From: CAWFPR01 sp963817635
GTDB taxonomy: Bacteria > Acidobacteriota > Vicinamibacteria > Vicinamibacterales > 2-12-FULL-66-21
DNA: 64,000 nt
Direction: 5' to 3'
Assembly: GCA_963817635.1 (NCBI GenBank)
Contig: CAWFPR010000024.1
Span: 317,555 to 381,554 of the forward strand
Translations under genes and position numbers: made by a program
Shown here: positions 12,321-21,230 of the stretch, in pieces
Position numbering within the stretch: the stretch's first letter is position 1
Layout: every line of letters starts with the position of its first letter
The notes under the pieces: generated by a model
What the model was told of the DNA's origin: nothing
The model's input: only the letters and a program-made list of their open reading frames with translations
The model's database searches: none

Positions 12321-12343
12321 CTCTCGTCGTCCTCCGGTGGGCC

Positions 12344-13603
12344 TCAGCTTACTACAGCGTTACGGAGGAGATCCGCATACAGGTCGAGCGTCGCCGCGCC
12401 GGTGACCGTCCAGCTGAATTCCCGCTCGACGATCCGGCGTCCGGCGTCGCCCATCGCCGGCAGGCGCGCGGTGTTCGCGAGCGCGCCGCTGATGGCGGCC
12501 GCGAGCGCGGACGGATCGCCCGGCGGCACGAGCCAGCCGTTGACGCCGTCCCTGACCTTGTCGGGCAGTCCACCCGCGCGCGTCGCCACGACGGCGCGGT
12601 GGTGCGCCATGGCCTCGAGCGTCACGATCGAACTGCCTTCGTACAACGTCGGATGCACGAAGAGCGACGCCGCTTCGTACCAGGCGTGCAGTTCAGCATC
12701 CGGCAGCCGTCCGGCGAGCACGACGTCATCCTGGAGGCCCGCGGCCGCAATCGCAGCGGCCAGCCGCGAGCGGAACGGTCCGTCCCCGACGTGCACCCAC
12801 TTCCAGCGTCCCTCGGCAATCGGACCGGAATGGTCCTTCAGCGCGGCGAGCGCCGCCGCCAGGACGTCATAGCCCTTGTTCTGTTCGATCCGGCTCACGG
12901 TCAGCAGCACGACGTCGTCCGGCGCGAGGCCGGCCGCAGCGCGCACCCGCCGCCCGTCAGCGGCGGTGGCCAGCGCGTCCACGACCGTCAGGTCCAGCGC
13001 GTTCGGAATCACCCGGATGCGATCGGCGGGCAGGCCAAGGTGGGTGCGGACGGCCGGTTCGAGCGCGCGATCGGTCGCGATCACCGCGTCGGCCGCGCGC
13101 GCGCAGGCGATGACGGCCTTCCTGAGGGGCAGGTACGCCGCGCGTTTGAGCCGCGCGCGAGCCGGATCGGTCGCGCCGAATTCCTCGAGCCCCTGCGGAT
13201 TCAGGACGAGCGGCGCCCGCGCCATCGTGCGGCGGCGCGCGTAGCCGAGCACGCTCGCTCCGAAACCGTGGACGAGATCGATCTGACCCCGTTCGACCAG
13301 GTTCCAGGCGGCCTTGCCGGCGCGCTCGCCGAAGAGCGGGTACGCCGTGCTTCGATCGATCACCGTGGTGCCGCGGCGTCCGGCGAAGGGGAACGTCCGA
13401 TAGGGGACGAAGAGCGAGGCGACCCCGGAGGCAATCGCGTCCGGCGCGGCGGGCCTGGCCGGGGGCCGAGTCACGAGCGTCACTTCGACGCCGGCGCCGG
13501 CGAGGTAGCGGACGAGATCGTAGACACTGCGCTCGAGGCCGCCAAGCCCGTGCAGCGGGAACACCGAGCGCGCGACGACAGCCACGCGGAGGGGAGATGT
13601 CAT
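12344..13603 (-). CDS. Glycosyltransferase family 4 (GT-B fold)
   Basis: The product is 419 residues and intact. The N-terminal half has a glycine-rich loop (FPLHGLGGLERSV) for acceptor binding. The C-terminal half has the GT4 nucleotide-sugar site: LLTVSRIEQNKGYDVL, then a VGDGP turn and the EX7E-like segment around LYEGSSIVTLEAM. The ATG overlaps the stop of the gene upstream (ATGA), so translation is coupled. It is one of four GT-B enzymes in the operon and probably acts on the cytoplasmic face, adding one sugar of the repeat. Donor is unknown. Confidence 0.86.
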   Translation of the reverse strand: MTSPLRVAVVARSVFPLHGLGGLERSVYDLVRYLAGAGVEVTLVTRPPARPAAPDAIASGVASLFVPYRTFPFAGRRGTTVIDRSTAYPLFGERAGKAAWNLVERGQIDLVHGFGASVLGYARRRTMARAPLVLNPQGLEEFGATDPARARLKRAAYLPLRKAVIACARAADAVIATDRALEPAVRTHLGLPADRIRVIPNALDLTVVDALATAADGRRVRAAAGLAPDDVVLLTVSRIEQNKGYDVLAAALAALKDHSGPIAEGRWKWVHVGDGPFRSRLAAAIAAAGLQDDVVLAGRLPDAELHAWYEAASLFVHPTLYEGSSIVTLEAMAHHRAVVATRAGGLPDKVRDGVNGWLVPPGDPSALAAAISGALANTARLPAMGDAGRRIVEREFSWTVTGAATLDLYADLLRNAVVS

Positions 13604-14871
13604 CCGCGCCTCTCGCGCACGAGGGCCGAATACACCTGTTCGACGCGCGCCACGACACCGTGACTGTCGAAGTGCACCTCGGCGTGCGCCTGCGCCGCGC
13701 GGCCGAGCCGCTCCCTGAGCGCGGCATCCGCGCGGAGGCGCCGCACGTCGTGCGAGAGGCCCTCCGGCGTATCCGACAACAGCCCGGTGCGCTCGTGCTC
13801 GATGATGTCCGGTGTGCCGCCCGTGTTCATGGCCGCGATCGGGATGCCGAGCGCGCTCGCTTCCAGGAGCACGCGGCTCAACGACTCGGGCCCGCGCGAT
13901 GGAAAAATCAGCATCGAGGCGTGCGCCAGCCAGGCTGTCGCCGCGTCGCGATCGACCCAGCCGACCAGCCGCACGTCGCGGCCCGAGCGCGCGGCCGCCG
14001 CCGCGATGGCCTCGCGATCGGGGCCGTCGCCCGCGACGACGAGCGGCCAGTCGAGCCCCGCGTGTTCCGACACGCTGACCAGGTGGGTGGTGCCCTTGTT
14101 CGGAGCGAGCTTGCCGAGATAGAGCGCGTAGGGACCCTCGAGCCGGCGCGGCGCGGCGGCGGCTCGCTCGCGCAACGCCGCGATGTCGACCGGGTTGGGG
14201 ATGACCTCGATGCTGCGGTTCGCGAGCTCGGGCGCCCGCGCGCGCAGGTCGGCCGCGATGGTCGAGCTGACCGCGATCACCCGGTCCGCGTCGGCGAGCC
14301 CGCGCCGCTTGCGCGCGAGGTTGCCGCGCATGTACGGAATCATCGGCAGCGCGAACGGCCACAACGCACCGCCGCGCGGCCGGATGCACTGCGTCATCGT
14401 GCCTGCCGAACAGCCCGGGCAGAGCGCCGAGCCGTCGCGGGTGTGGATCAGATCGGACCAGTAGCAGACGGGCCAGTAGTCGCGGACGGTGGCGACCGAC
14501 GGGATGCCGCTGCGGCGTGCCGCGGCGACCGCCGGGACCGTCGTCAATACGTGCTGGCCGTGGATGACGTCGATGTGGTTGCGCCTGATGACCGTGGACA
14601 GGTACTCCGCCAGCGCGGCGTACAGGCGCTCGTTCTTGAAGTAGTTCCGGACGAAGGGAATCGACGGCGCGGCCGCTCCGAATTCCAGGACCGTGAAGCC
14701 GTCGTACGCGCGTGTGCGTTCACCGGCCGCGCGGCCGGGCCTTGGCTGGACGATCGTCACCGCGTGGCCGCGCGTTCGCAGTCCACGGGCGAGTTCGTAC
14801 GTGCTCCAGCCGCTGCCGCCGCAGCGCGGCGGGAACGCATCGGTCGCCAGGAGAATGCTGAGTGGATTCAC
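13600..14871 (-). CDS. Glycosyltransferase family 4 (GT-B fold)
   Basis: The product is 423 residues. The GTG start at 14871 overlaps the upstream stop (GTGA), and the frame open further upstream is shadow sequence. N-terminal motif LLATDAFPPRCGGSGWSTYELARGL is the usual GT4 acceptor-side loop. A Cys-rich insert (PVCYWSDLIHTRDGSALCPGC) near residue 130 is found in a subset of GT4 enzymes and may bind metal. The C-terminal Rossmann domain has LYLGKLAPNKGTTHLV, VAGDGPDR and FPSRGPESLSRVLLEASALG, with the two glutamates of the GT4 signature. Part of the coupled minus-strand glycan operon. Confidence 0.86.
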   Translation of the reverse strand: MNPLSILLATDAFPPRCGGSGWSTYELARGLRTRGHAVTIVQPRPGRAAGERTRAYDGFTVLEFGAAAPSIPFVRNYFKNERLYAALAEYLSTVIRRNHIDVIHGQHVLTTVPAVAAARRSGIPSVATVRDYWPVCYWSDLIHTRDGSALCPGCSAGTMTQCIRPRGGALWPFALPMIPYMRGNLARKRRGLADADRVIAVSSTIAADLRARAPELANRSIEVIPNPVDIAALRERAAAAPRRLEGPYALYLGKLAPNKGTTHLVSVSEHAGLDWPLVVAGDGPDREAIAAAAARSGRDVRLVGWVDRDAATAWLAHASMLIFPSRGPESLSRVLLEASALGIPIAAMNTGGTPDIIEHERTGLLSDTPEGLSHDVRRLRADAALRERLGRAAQAHAEVHFDSHGVVARVEQVYSALVRERRG

Positions 14872-16022
14872 GGGGCTACGGATCTGCCGTGGGTGCGGCG
14901 AATCGCCGCCTCGAGCTTCGCGCAGTGCGCCTTCCAACTGTACTCGCGGACGGCTCGATCGCGGGCGGCCGCGCCGCCCTCCTGACGCGCCGCCGGGACG
15001 CTCAGCCGCTCCAGAGCGTCCGCCAGGGCCCCGGGCGCATCGGGATCGTAGAGCCAGCCCTCGCGCGCGTGTTCCACGAGATCCGGCAACCGCGCGATTC
15101 GGGGCGCGACGACCGGCAGGCCGGCGGCCATGTACTCGAAAATCTTCAGCGGCGACCAGTAGAAGCCGAGCGCCAGCGGCGCATGTTCCGCTAGATCGAA
15201 CGGCGCTACGCCGATGTCCGCGGCCGCAAGGCACGCCGGCATGCGGTCGTGCGGGATGGCACCCGTGAACACGACCCCTTCGAGGCCGTGCGCCGCGGCG
15301 CGTACGGCAGGGAGCTCAGGGCCGTCGCCGATGAAGACCGCGCCGACGTCGCGGCGGCCGCGCTGGCGCAGTTCCCTGATCGCGTGCGCCAGGTGAATCG
15401 CCCCGTGCCAGCTCCTGAACGCGCCGGCGAAGACCGCCAGCGTGCCTTCCGGCCGCGTGAAAGGCAGGGCGCCGGCTGCGCCGGGGTGGAACCGGTCGGT
15501 GTCCGCACCCCATTCGAGTTCGACGATCTTCGCCGGTGGCGTGTCGCCCGGAAGGATGGCGGCGCTCGGTGTCACGATCAGATCGGCGCGGCGGCAGATC
15601 CGCTCGCGCCAGCGACGCATCGGCCGGACGATGAGGACCGTGTCGAGCCGGGCCTTGCCCGACCCGGGGTAGTCGATGACCGGTGCGTTGACCTCGAGCA
15701 CGGCCGTGGCGCCGATTGCGTTGGCCGCCGAAATGCCCTCTCCCCCGAAGTTGTAGTACCGCTCGATGACGGCGTCGGGCTGGATGGCCCGTGCCAGCGC
15801 CGTCACGGCGCGGGTCCGCGCCCACCGCAGCTGCTTCGCGCCGAGCGGCGGCGGCATGGCGAGCCATCGCACCGGACCGTCGGGAAGCCTCTCGCCAGGG
15901 GTGACGAGCGCGTGTACCTCGTGGCCGAGCGCCGCCAGTCCGTCGGCGACGGCCGTGACGTGCACCGATCCCCCCGTGGTTCCAGGTACCGTCTGATCGA
16001 TCGCGCAGTAGAGGATCTTCAC
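14868..16022 (-). CDS. Glycosyltransferase (GT4-type, GT-B fold)
   Basis: The product is 384 residues from a GTG at 16022 that overlaps the methyltransferase stop (GTGA). The N-terminus MKILYCAIDQTVPGTTGGSVHV carries the glycine-rich loop; the C-terminal domain has AVFAGAFRSWHGAIHLAHAI, FIGDGPELP and a FYWSPLKIFEYMAAGLPVVAP segment with the conserved Lys-Glu of the donor site. It differs from the two GT4 genes downstream, so it probably adds a different sugar or linkage. Tight coupling on both sides places it in the same pathway. Confidence 0.84.
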   Translation of the reverse strand: MKILYCAIDQTVPGTTGGSVHVTAVADGLAALGHEVHALVTPGERLPDGPVRWLAMPPPLGAKQLRWARTRAVTALARAIQPDAVIERYYNFGGEGISAANAIGATAVLEVNAPVIDYPGSGKARLDTVLIVRPMRRWRERICRRADLIVTPSAAILPGDTPPAKIVELEWGADTDRFHPGAAGALPFTRPEGTLAVFAGAFRSWHGAIHLAHAIRELRQRGRRDVGAVFIGDGPELPAVRAAAHGLEGVVFTGAIPHDRMPACLAAADIGVAPFDLAEHAPLALGFYWSPLKIFEYMAAGLPVVAPRIARLPDLVEHAREGWLYDPDAPGALADALERLSVPAARQEGGAAARDRAVREYSWKAHCAKLEAAIRRTHGRSVAP

Positions 16023-17080
16023 GATTCCTTGACGAGCAGCGCGAAGAACGGCCCCGAGCGGATGCGGCCGAAGAGCAGGAGGTCGAGCTTCATCGCGAAG
16101 GACAGCCCCCGCAGCGCCGCGTAGGTCGCGGGGCTCTTCGCGATCTGCTGTTTGGCGGCGGTCCGCGCCTCGCGTATCGCCTCCGCGTGCACGTCGGGCG
16201 CCGCGCGCCCGCCAGCCTCCAGGCGCCGGGCTGCCTTGCGCGCCATCGCGCGTTCGGCCATCCGGACGAGGATGTTCTCGACGAACCCGCCGACGATTGG
16301 CGTGTAGTACCGGATCCGGGCGATCCGGAATCCGGCATCCCGCGCGACCTGCTCGAGTTCGGGAATGTCGCGCAGCGGGTTCAGGTGATCCGACTTGCGC
16401 AGGTGCTCCTGCCGGAGGTCTACGAGACCGGCGCGGTCGAGCTGCCTGGCCAGTGCGTTGATCCAGCGCAGGCCCACGGCGATGCGCGCGTTCTTGCGGA
16501 CGTGCGTATATACGAAGAGCGCGCCGCCGGGCGCGAGGACGCGCGAGGCCTCGGCAAGCATGCCGCGCAACGCCTCGGGTGACAGGTGTTCGAGCACGTC
16601 GAGCGAGAACGCTTTCGTGAACGTCCCGTCGCCGAACGGCAGGCGCCGCAGGTCGCCGATCAGCAGGTCGACGTCTTGCCTCGCTTCCCGGGAAAAGAAG
16701 GGCGCGATGTCGATCCCTGTCAGCCGCGCGCCCCAGTCGCGGTTCCACAGGAGCGTCCGTCCGCTGCCGCATCCGAGATCGACGACCCGATCCGACGCCG
16801 CCGGGGCCAGGAACGCCCGCAGCATGTCGTTGCGGATCCGCGATCCCAGCAGCGGCGGCGACAGACGCTCGTGACGCGCGTCGGTGTGCAGCGACTCGTC
16901 CAGGTACTTCGTCTGCTCGTCGAACGCGTCGCGCGGCCGGAGATCGAGAAAGTCGGGCGATAGGTCCGGATACGCGCGGCGGCATCCCGTGCAGACGAGC
17001 GACGCGCCGTCCCCTTCGGCGCGAAGGGAAGCGCGGCAGTCGGGACAGCGAACGAGCGAGAGCAGGTCGGTGGAGATCAT
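16019..17080 (-). CDS. SAM-dependent methyltransferase with N-terminal Trm112-like zinc ribbon
   Basis: The product is 353 residues. The first 35 residues hold two CxxC pairs (CPDC and CTGC), a small zinc ribbon often fused to class I methyltransferases. Motif I is VVDLGCGSGRTLLWN (about 98-112), followed by GIDIAPF and a FSLDVLEHLSP motif typical of UbiE/Methyltransf_11 enzymes. Embedded between glycosyltransferases with ATGA and GTGA overlaps, it is likely to methylate the glycan, a sugar nucleotide or a lipid carrier intermediate. The substrate is not evident. Confidence 0.82.
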   Translation of the reverse strand: MISTDLLSLVRCPDCRASLRAEGDGASLVCTGCRRAYPDLSPDFLDLRPRDAFDEQTKYLDESLHTDARHERLSPPLLGSRIRNDMLRAFLAPAASDRVVDLGCGSGRTLLWNRDWGARLTGIDIAPFFSREARQDVDLLIGDLRRLPFGDGTFTKAFSLDVLEHLSPEALRGMLAEASRVLAPGGALFVYTHVRKNARIAVGLRWINALARQLDRAGLVDLRQEHLRKSDHLNPLRDIPELEQVARDAGFRIARIRYYTPIVGGFVENILVRMAERAMARKAARRLEAGGRAAPDVHAEAIREARTAAKQQIAKSPATYAALRGLSFAMKLDLLLFGRIRSGPFFALLVKES

Positions 17081-18264
17081 CGTCTTGCGGTCGTGACCGT
17101 CTTGAAGAGCGCTTCGAGGCGCTCCGCCCTTCGGTCCCAGCCATATGCCGGGACGGCCTGTGCCGCCGCGGCGGCCAGGCGCCGGGCGGCCTGGCGATCC
17201 GACAGGAGCGAGCGGATCGCGTCGCCGAGCGCCCGCGCATCGCCGGGCGCGACCAGCCGTGCGTCCACGCCGTCGTGGAGGACCTCGCGAATCGCCGGCA
17301 GGTCCGACGCGACGATCGGCCGGCCGGCCGCCATGTACTCGAACAGCTTCAACGGCGACGTGAACCGCGTCGAGATGGCCGACGCCTGGTTCGGGAGCAC
17401 AAGCACAGACGCCTGACGCAGCAATTCCGGCACGCGCGCCGGTTCGACGAGTCCGGTGAACGTCACGCGGTCCTCGAGACCCAGGTCCACGGCGCGGGCC
17501 TTCGTACGCGCCAGATCCGGCTCGGCGGCGTGTCCGCCGACGATCAACCCGCGCGCCTCGGGCACGCCGGCGAGCGCATCGAGCAGCACGTCCACACCTT
17601 TCCAGGCGTAGAGGTGGCCCGCGTACGCGACGATGTTGCCCGCTGGCGGCTCGACATCGATGTCCCCCGGCTGCAACCGCACGCCATCGGGAATCACCGC
17701 CAGCCGGCGGCGCCTGCCGAAGCGATCCGTCAACGCCCCGGCGAGCCCCACCGTAATCGTGACATAGCCGTCAGCCGCCTGCCACACGCGACGCTCGCGC
17801 GCCGCCAGGCGCTTCACCTTTGCGGGAGACGGCGGCAGCGCGGTGGCGACCAGTTCGGGCAGCGCGGCAGAAACGTCAGGGGCGTAGCCGTGCGACTCGT
17901 ACACGATCGGCGCGCGCACCGCGTGCGGCACCCGGACGAGGAGGGACGCGAGGCCGAGATCGCGCGTCATGATCAGATCTGTCCGGCTCCGTCCCAGCAC
18001 CCGGCCGATCGCGAAAGCGAGGTAGCCGAAGCGGCGCGCCGCTGCGGGGCCGGCGACCGGCGCGCGCTCGATGCGGAGGCCCGCGTGAGGGGGGCGGCCG
18101 TAGTAGGCGAACGGATCACGGGCGGGCGAGTGGGTGTCCGGCCGCACGGCGAGGACGACCTCGTGACCCCGCTCCGCCAGGGCCCAGCACGTCTCCATTG
18201 TCTGGATGCCGTTGGCGCGCTCGAGAGGAAAGCGGATGTCGGCGAAATAGAGGATGCGCATCAT
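17077..18264 (-). CDS. Glycosyltransferase family 4 (GT-B fold)
   Basis: The product is 395 residues; ATG at 18264 overlaps the stop of the upstream gene. N-terminal RILYFADIRFPLERANGIQ and a C-terminal donor domain with VAYAGHLYAWKGVDVLLDAL, IVGGHAAEPDL and PLKLFEYMAAGRPIVASDLP define a GT4-type enzyme. The ANGIQTMETC segment is seen in GT4 proteins of polysaccharide clusters. Fourth GT-B enzyme of the operon; translation coupled on both sides (ATGA). Confidence 0.85.
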   Translation of the reverse strand: MMRILYFADIRFPLERANGIQTMETCWALAERGHEVVLAVRPDTHSPARDPFAYYGRPPHAGLRIERAPVAGPAAARRFGYLAFAIGRVLGRSRTDLIMTRDLGLASLLVRVPHAVRAPIVYESHGYAPDVSAALPELVATALPPSPAKVKRLAARERRVWQAADGYVTITVGLAGALTDRFGRRRRLAVIPDGVRLQPGDIDVEPPAGNIVAYAGHLYAWKGVDVLLDALAGVPEARGLIVGGHAAEPDLARTKARAVDLGLEDRVTFTGLVEPARVPELLRQASVLVLPNQASAISTRFTSPLKLFEYMAAGRPIVASDLPAIREVLHDGVDARLVAPGDARALGDAIRSLLSDRQAARRLAAAAAQAVPAYGWDRRAERLEALFKTVTTARR

Positions 18265-19598
18265 CGCACGTCGCGCCGGAACGCCGCGCGGCCGACGAGG
18301 CTGAAGTTCTGTGGACTGAGACCGGCATGCCAGCATCGCGCAATCTCGTTGTCCGACCAGTCCCACAGCCGCTGGTGAGCCCGGTCCACATCGCGCGGGT
18401 CCACGTTCCACTGCCCGTTCGGATAGCAGAAGGCCCCAAGGGCCGCCACCGTCACCGACCAGACCAGCGCCGTCCCGACGAGCGCCGCCGCGACCCCGCC
18501 GCGCAGGCGCGAGGCGCCGTCGGCGGCCAGCGGCACGAGCAGAGGAAGCACGTCGAGCATGTAGCGGGGTCCGTAGGTGTGGCCGCCCCACCAGACGACA
18601 TAGCTGGCGTAGAACGCGTACTGGGCGGCCGCGGCGAGCGCGCACCAGCGCAGCGAGGATCGCCACCCGCCGGGACGCATCCCCGGCAGTCCGAGGACGG
18701 CGACCGCGACGACCGGGCTGAACACGAACAGGCCGCGCGAGGGCGACACGAGGAGACCCGCGAATCCGGCCGGCTGCCAGTGGAACGATCCGCTGCCGGT
18801 CGCGTGGACAGTCTGGTGCAGCGATTCGAGCAGGGGCGCCGCTCCGAGAATGGTGCCGAACCAGCGCACGTACGCCGCCATCAGCGCGAACGCGAACGCC
18901 GCGGCGATCGCCGACACGGCGAGGCCGCGCCGCCATCCGCCGAGGACGAAGGCACCCGCCGCCATGATGACGACCGCCGGCGCGACCTGCGGCCGGGCGG
19001 CGACCGCCAGACCGAGCCCGATGCCGAGGGCAACGGCGCGACCGGCTGTCAGGGCGTTGTCGGGGCGCGCACAGGCATACACCGCGATCGCCAGGCCGAG
19101 CACGACCGTTTCGTGCGCCCACAGCGTCTGGCTGACCGTGCTCCAGAGGCCGGTGCCGAGCGCAAGCGCCGAGGCCAGGACGATCGCGCGGCGGAGCGGC
19201 AGCCGCTGGCGGGCGCTCAGGAACGCGACCGCGACCGCGAGCGCCGTGAGCAACGAGGCCGACACGGCCGATATGAGCGAAGGGCCCAGCGGCGCCCGGA
19301 CGTCTACCAGGCCGAGCCGGTCGGCGGGCCAGAAGATGGCCGCGCCGAACAGCGCCGGCACCGGCGAATAGGCCGAGCGGTAGCGCCCGTCGCGCGCGAG
19401 TACGAATCCGGGCCGCTCGAGCAGTCCCGGCGCCGCGCCGACGGCGTAGTTGAGCGCCAGCGTGCCGTGTACGAGCAGCTCGCGCGCGGCGAGCTTCGTC
19501 GGCTGCGAGTCGTAGCTGCCGATCTCCCGGCCGTTCGCGTTGTACACGACGAACGCGGCCACGAACACCGCCCCGGCCCACTTCGCGTCACGCGTCAT
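18261..19598 (-). CDS. Polytopic membrane protein, GT-C-like
   Basis: The product is 445 residues, mostly hydrophobic, with about ten predicted membrane segments. An early loop (REIGSYDSQPTKLAAREL) carries an acidic residue where GT-C enzymes have catalytic Asp/Glu. The ATG at 19598 lies in an ATGA overlap with the gene upstream; the long open frame further upstream to 20747 is a shadow. No family signature is strong enough to name a function. Its place between GT4 genes and a paralogous-looking membrane protein suggests lipid-linked glycan assembly or transfer. Confidence 0.66.
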   Translation of the reverse strand: MTRDAKWAGAVFVAAFVVYNANGREIGSYDSQPTKLAARELLVHGTLALNYAVGAAPGLLERPGFVLARDGRYRSAYSPVPALFGAAIFWPADRLGLVDVRAPLGPSLISAVSASLLTALAVAVAFLSARQRLPLRRAIVLASALALGTGLWSTVSQTLWAHETVVLGLAIAVYACARPDNALTAGRAVALGIGLGLAVAARPQVAPAVVIMAAGAFVLGGWRRGLAVSAIAAAFAFALMAAYVRWFGTILGAAPLLESLHQTVHATGSGSFHWQPAGFAGLLVSPSRGLFVFSPVVAVAVLGLPGMRPGGWRSSLRWCALAAAAQYAFYASYVVWWGGHTYGPRYMLDVLPLLVPLAADGASRLRGGVAAALVGTALVWSVTVAALGAFCYPNGQWNVDPRDVDRAHQRLWDWSDNEIARCWHAGLSPQNFSLVGRAAFRRDVR

Positions 19599-21040
19599 TG
19601 CCGCCCCGCGTGTTCGTCGTAGAACGACTGCCGGTCGAACAGGTAGCGGTAGGCGATACCCGGCAGCATCCGCGGCAGCGTCACGAACGCGTGGTAGGCG
19701 TTGCGCATCGGCTCCACGCGCTGACGGTCCATCAGGCGAAGCGCGAACTGCGCCATGAGCGCGAGGTTCCACCAGACGCACGCCGCAATCATCACGGCCC
19801 CGATGCGGCGAGGCGTCGCCCGAAGCGCCGACCACAGTGCCGCCAGCCCGATCACCAGCAGGATCGTGACCGCGACGAAACGGCGCTGTCCGAACGCGCC
19901 GGCCACGGTCCAGGACTCGACGCTGCCGGCGACGTACGCCTGCGACGCGATCATCAGCAGCGCCGACCAGGCCACGCGTCGCGCGTCGCCGGCACCGCGG
20001 ACGGCGAGGATGAACAGTCCGGCAATGGCGAGCATCGCGAGCGGCGTCCAGACGAGAAACCCGTGCCCGGGAGAACCGAGGACCTGAAGCCCGTGCGGCG
20101 CATACCAGGTCATCTTTCGCGTCACATGCGCGGCCGGGCCCGGATAGCCGTTGAGCGCGTTGTAGGCGAGCAGTTGCGGTGCATAGCCGACCGCGAAGGC
20201 GACGCAGCCCGCGCCCGCCGCAATGACCTTTTGTCTGAGCCCTGCCCCCTGAGCCTTGCCCCCTGAGCCCTGAGCCCTGAGCCCTGAGCCCTGCCTCAGC
20301 GAGAGCGCCCAGTCGAAGGCCGGGCCGACGGCGAAGAACACGTCCTGCTCGCGGACCATCGCCATCAGGGCGGCCGACAGGCCGAGCCATACCAGCCCGC
20401 GCGTTGTCCACGATTCGCGGACGTGCAGCCACACGGTCACGAAGAGCGCCACCGCGAACGCCGAGCACGCGTGCGAGAAAGGTGGAGCCACGTACATGTA
20501 GAACAGGAGCGGCGTCCCGAGCCAGACGGCGGCAGCCGACAGGAGCGCGCCGTGCGGCCCGGTCACGCGGCGGGCGGCGCCTATCGACAGGAGGATCGCG
20601 AGGAACCCGTAGAACGCCGACCCGTAGGCGACCGCCGCGACGTACGGCTTCGCGTATCCGTCGGCGGCGATCTCGCGGCCCATCGCGCGCGCCGACCGCA
20701 CGCCGAGATCCGCCACGGCGTAGAACGGCGCCCACAGCAGCGCGCATCCCATCGTCGCGTAGTTGACGCGCCGGCCCGCGGCCGTTTCACGTTCGAGGAA
20801 TGTCTCGTGAAACCCCGCCGACTGCGCGATGTCGTGGTCGTAGTAATACTGATACTCGTTCTCGAACGAGACGTCGTGGTCGAACCAGAGCGATCGGAGA
20901 TAGGAGAAGTACTCGACCTCGTCGGACGAATAGAGGCGTGCGGTGACGGCGGGAAGCGATGCCGCGAACACCAGCGCGAGGACCAGAAGCTCGCGCGAAG
21001 AGACGCGGAAAAGAGTGGCGAATGTGCGGATCAATGGCAC
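19595..21040 (-). CDS. Polytopic membrane protein, GT-C-like, carrying an in-frame heptamer repeat
   Basis: About 480 residues from the GTG at 21040 (VPLIRTFATLF). The frame is open to an ATG at 21160, but that ATG lies inside a perfect-looking hairpin and the extra 40 residues are low in character, so I prefer the inner start. The loop SSDEVEYFSYLRSLWFDHD resembles the SDGFYY(Y/F)AYLRSLAFDRD loop of copies A and B, making this a more distant paralogue. Between membrane segments the protein holds a Gly/Gln-rich insert encoded by tandem CTGAGCC heptamers (20234-20297). It is the first gene of the glycan operon. Confidence 0.62.
   Translation of the reverse strand: MPLIRTFATLFRVSSRELLVLALVFAASLPAVTARLYSSDEVEYFSYLRSLWFDHDVSFENEYQYYYDHDIAQSAGFHETFLERETAAGRRVNYATMGCALLWAPFYAVADLGVRSARAMGREIAADGYAKPYVAAVAYGSAFYGFLAILLSIGAARRVTGPHGALLSAAAVWLGTPLLFYMYVAPPFSHACSAFAVALFVTVWLHVRESWTTRGLVWLGLSAALMAMVREQDVFFAVGPAFDWALSLRQGSGLRAQGSGGKAQGAGLRQKVIAAGAGCVAFAVGYAPQLLAYNALNGYPGPAAHVTRKMTWYAPHGLQVLGSPGHGFLVWTPLAMLAIAGLFILAVRGAGDARRVAWSALLMIASQAYVAGSVESWTVAGAFGQRRFVAVTILLVIGLAALWSALRATPRRIGAVMIAACVWWNLALMAQFALRLMDRQRVEPMRNAYHAFVTLPRMLPGIAYRYLFDRQSFYDEHAGRQ
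20234..20297. repeat. Tandem heptamer (CTGAGCC) array inside a coding gene
   Basis: Plus-strand sequence reads CTGAGCCCTGAGCC in about seven perfect and degenerate units, with two longer CCCCTGAGCC variants at the left. On the minus strand it encodes a QGSGxxAQ-type stretch of about 20 residues in a loop of the membrane protein. The array keeps the reading frame open. Such heptamers usually sit between genes. Confidence 0.85.
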
Positions 21041-21047
21041 TGAAACT

Positions 21048-21090
21048 CTAGCGAGGCTGCGCCTCAGACCCTGCGGCTCCGCCTCGCTAG
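21048..21090. repeat. Inverted repeat (10-bp arms, 23-nt loop)
   Basis: CTAGCGAGGC at 21048-21057 pairs with GCCTCGCTAG at 21081-21090; arms are perfect. It lies just upstream of the preferred start of the first glycan operon gene and next to a second hairpin. It could be a REP-like element or a transcript processing site. Confidence 0.7.
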
Positions 21091-21110
21091 CGGCATTGTT
21101 TACTATTTCG

Positions 21111-21164
21111 CCGCTTGACCGCCGAAAACTTGACTCGAGATCGAAGTTTTCGGCAGTCAAGCGG
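21111..21164. repeat. Long inverted repeat (21-bp arms, one mismatch, 12-nt loop)
   Basis: The left arm at 21111-21131 pairs with the right arm at 21144-21164 with one mismatch (C/T at the tenth base). The stem contains an A/T-rich core (AAAACTT / AAGTTTT), unusual in this GC-rich DNA. It separates the CPBP protease gene (ending at 21231) from the glycan operon on the same strand. No T-run follows on the minus strand, so it is not a classical intrinsic terminator. Confidence 0.78.
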
Positions 21165-21230
21165 CTGGCACGCCCGGCCCCGGGCGGACGCCGTCGTTCC
21201 TGAGCGCACGGCGGCTCGCGCCGTCGCCTG

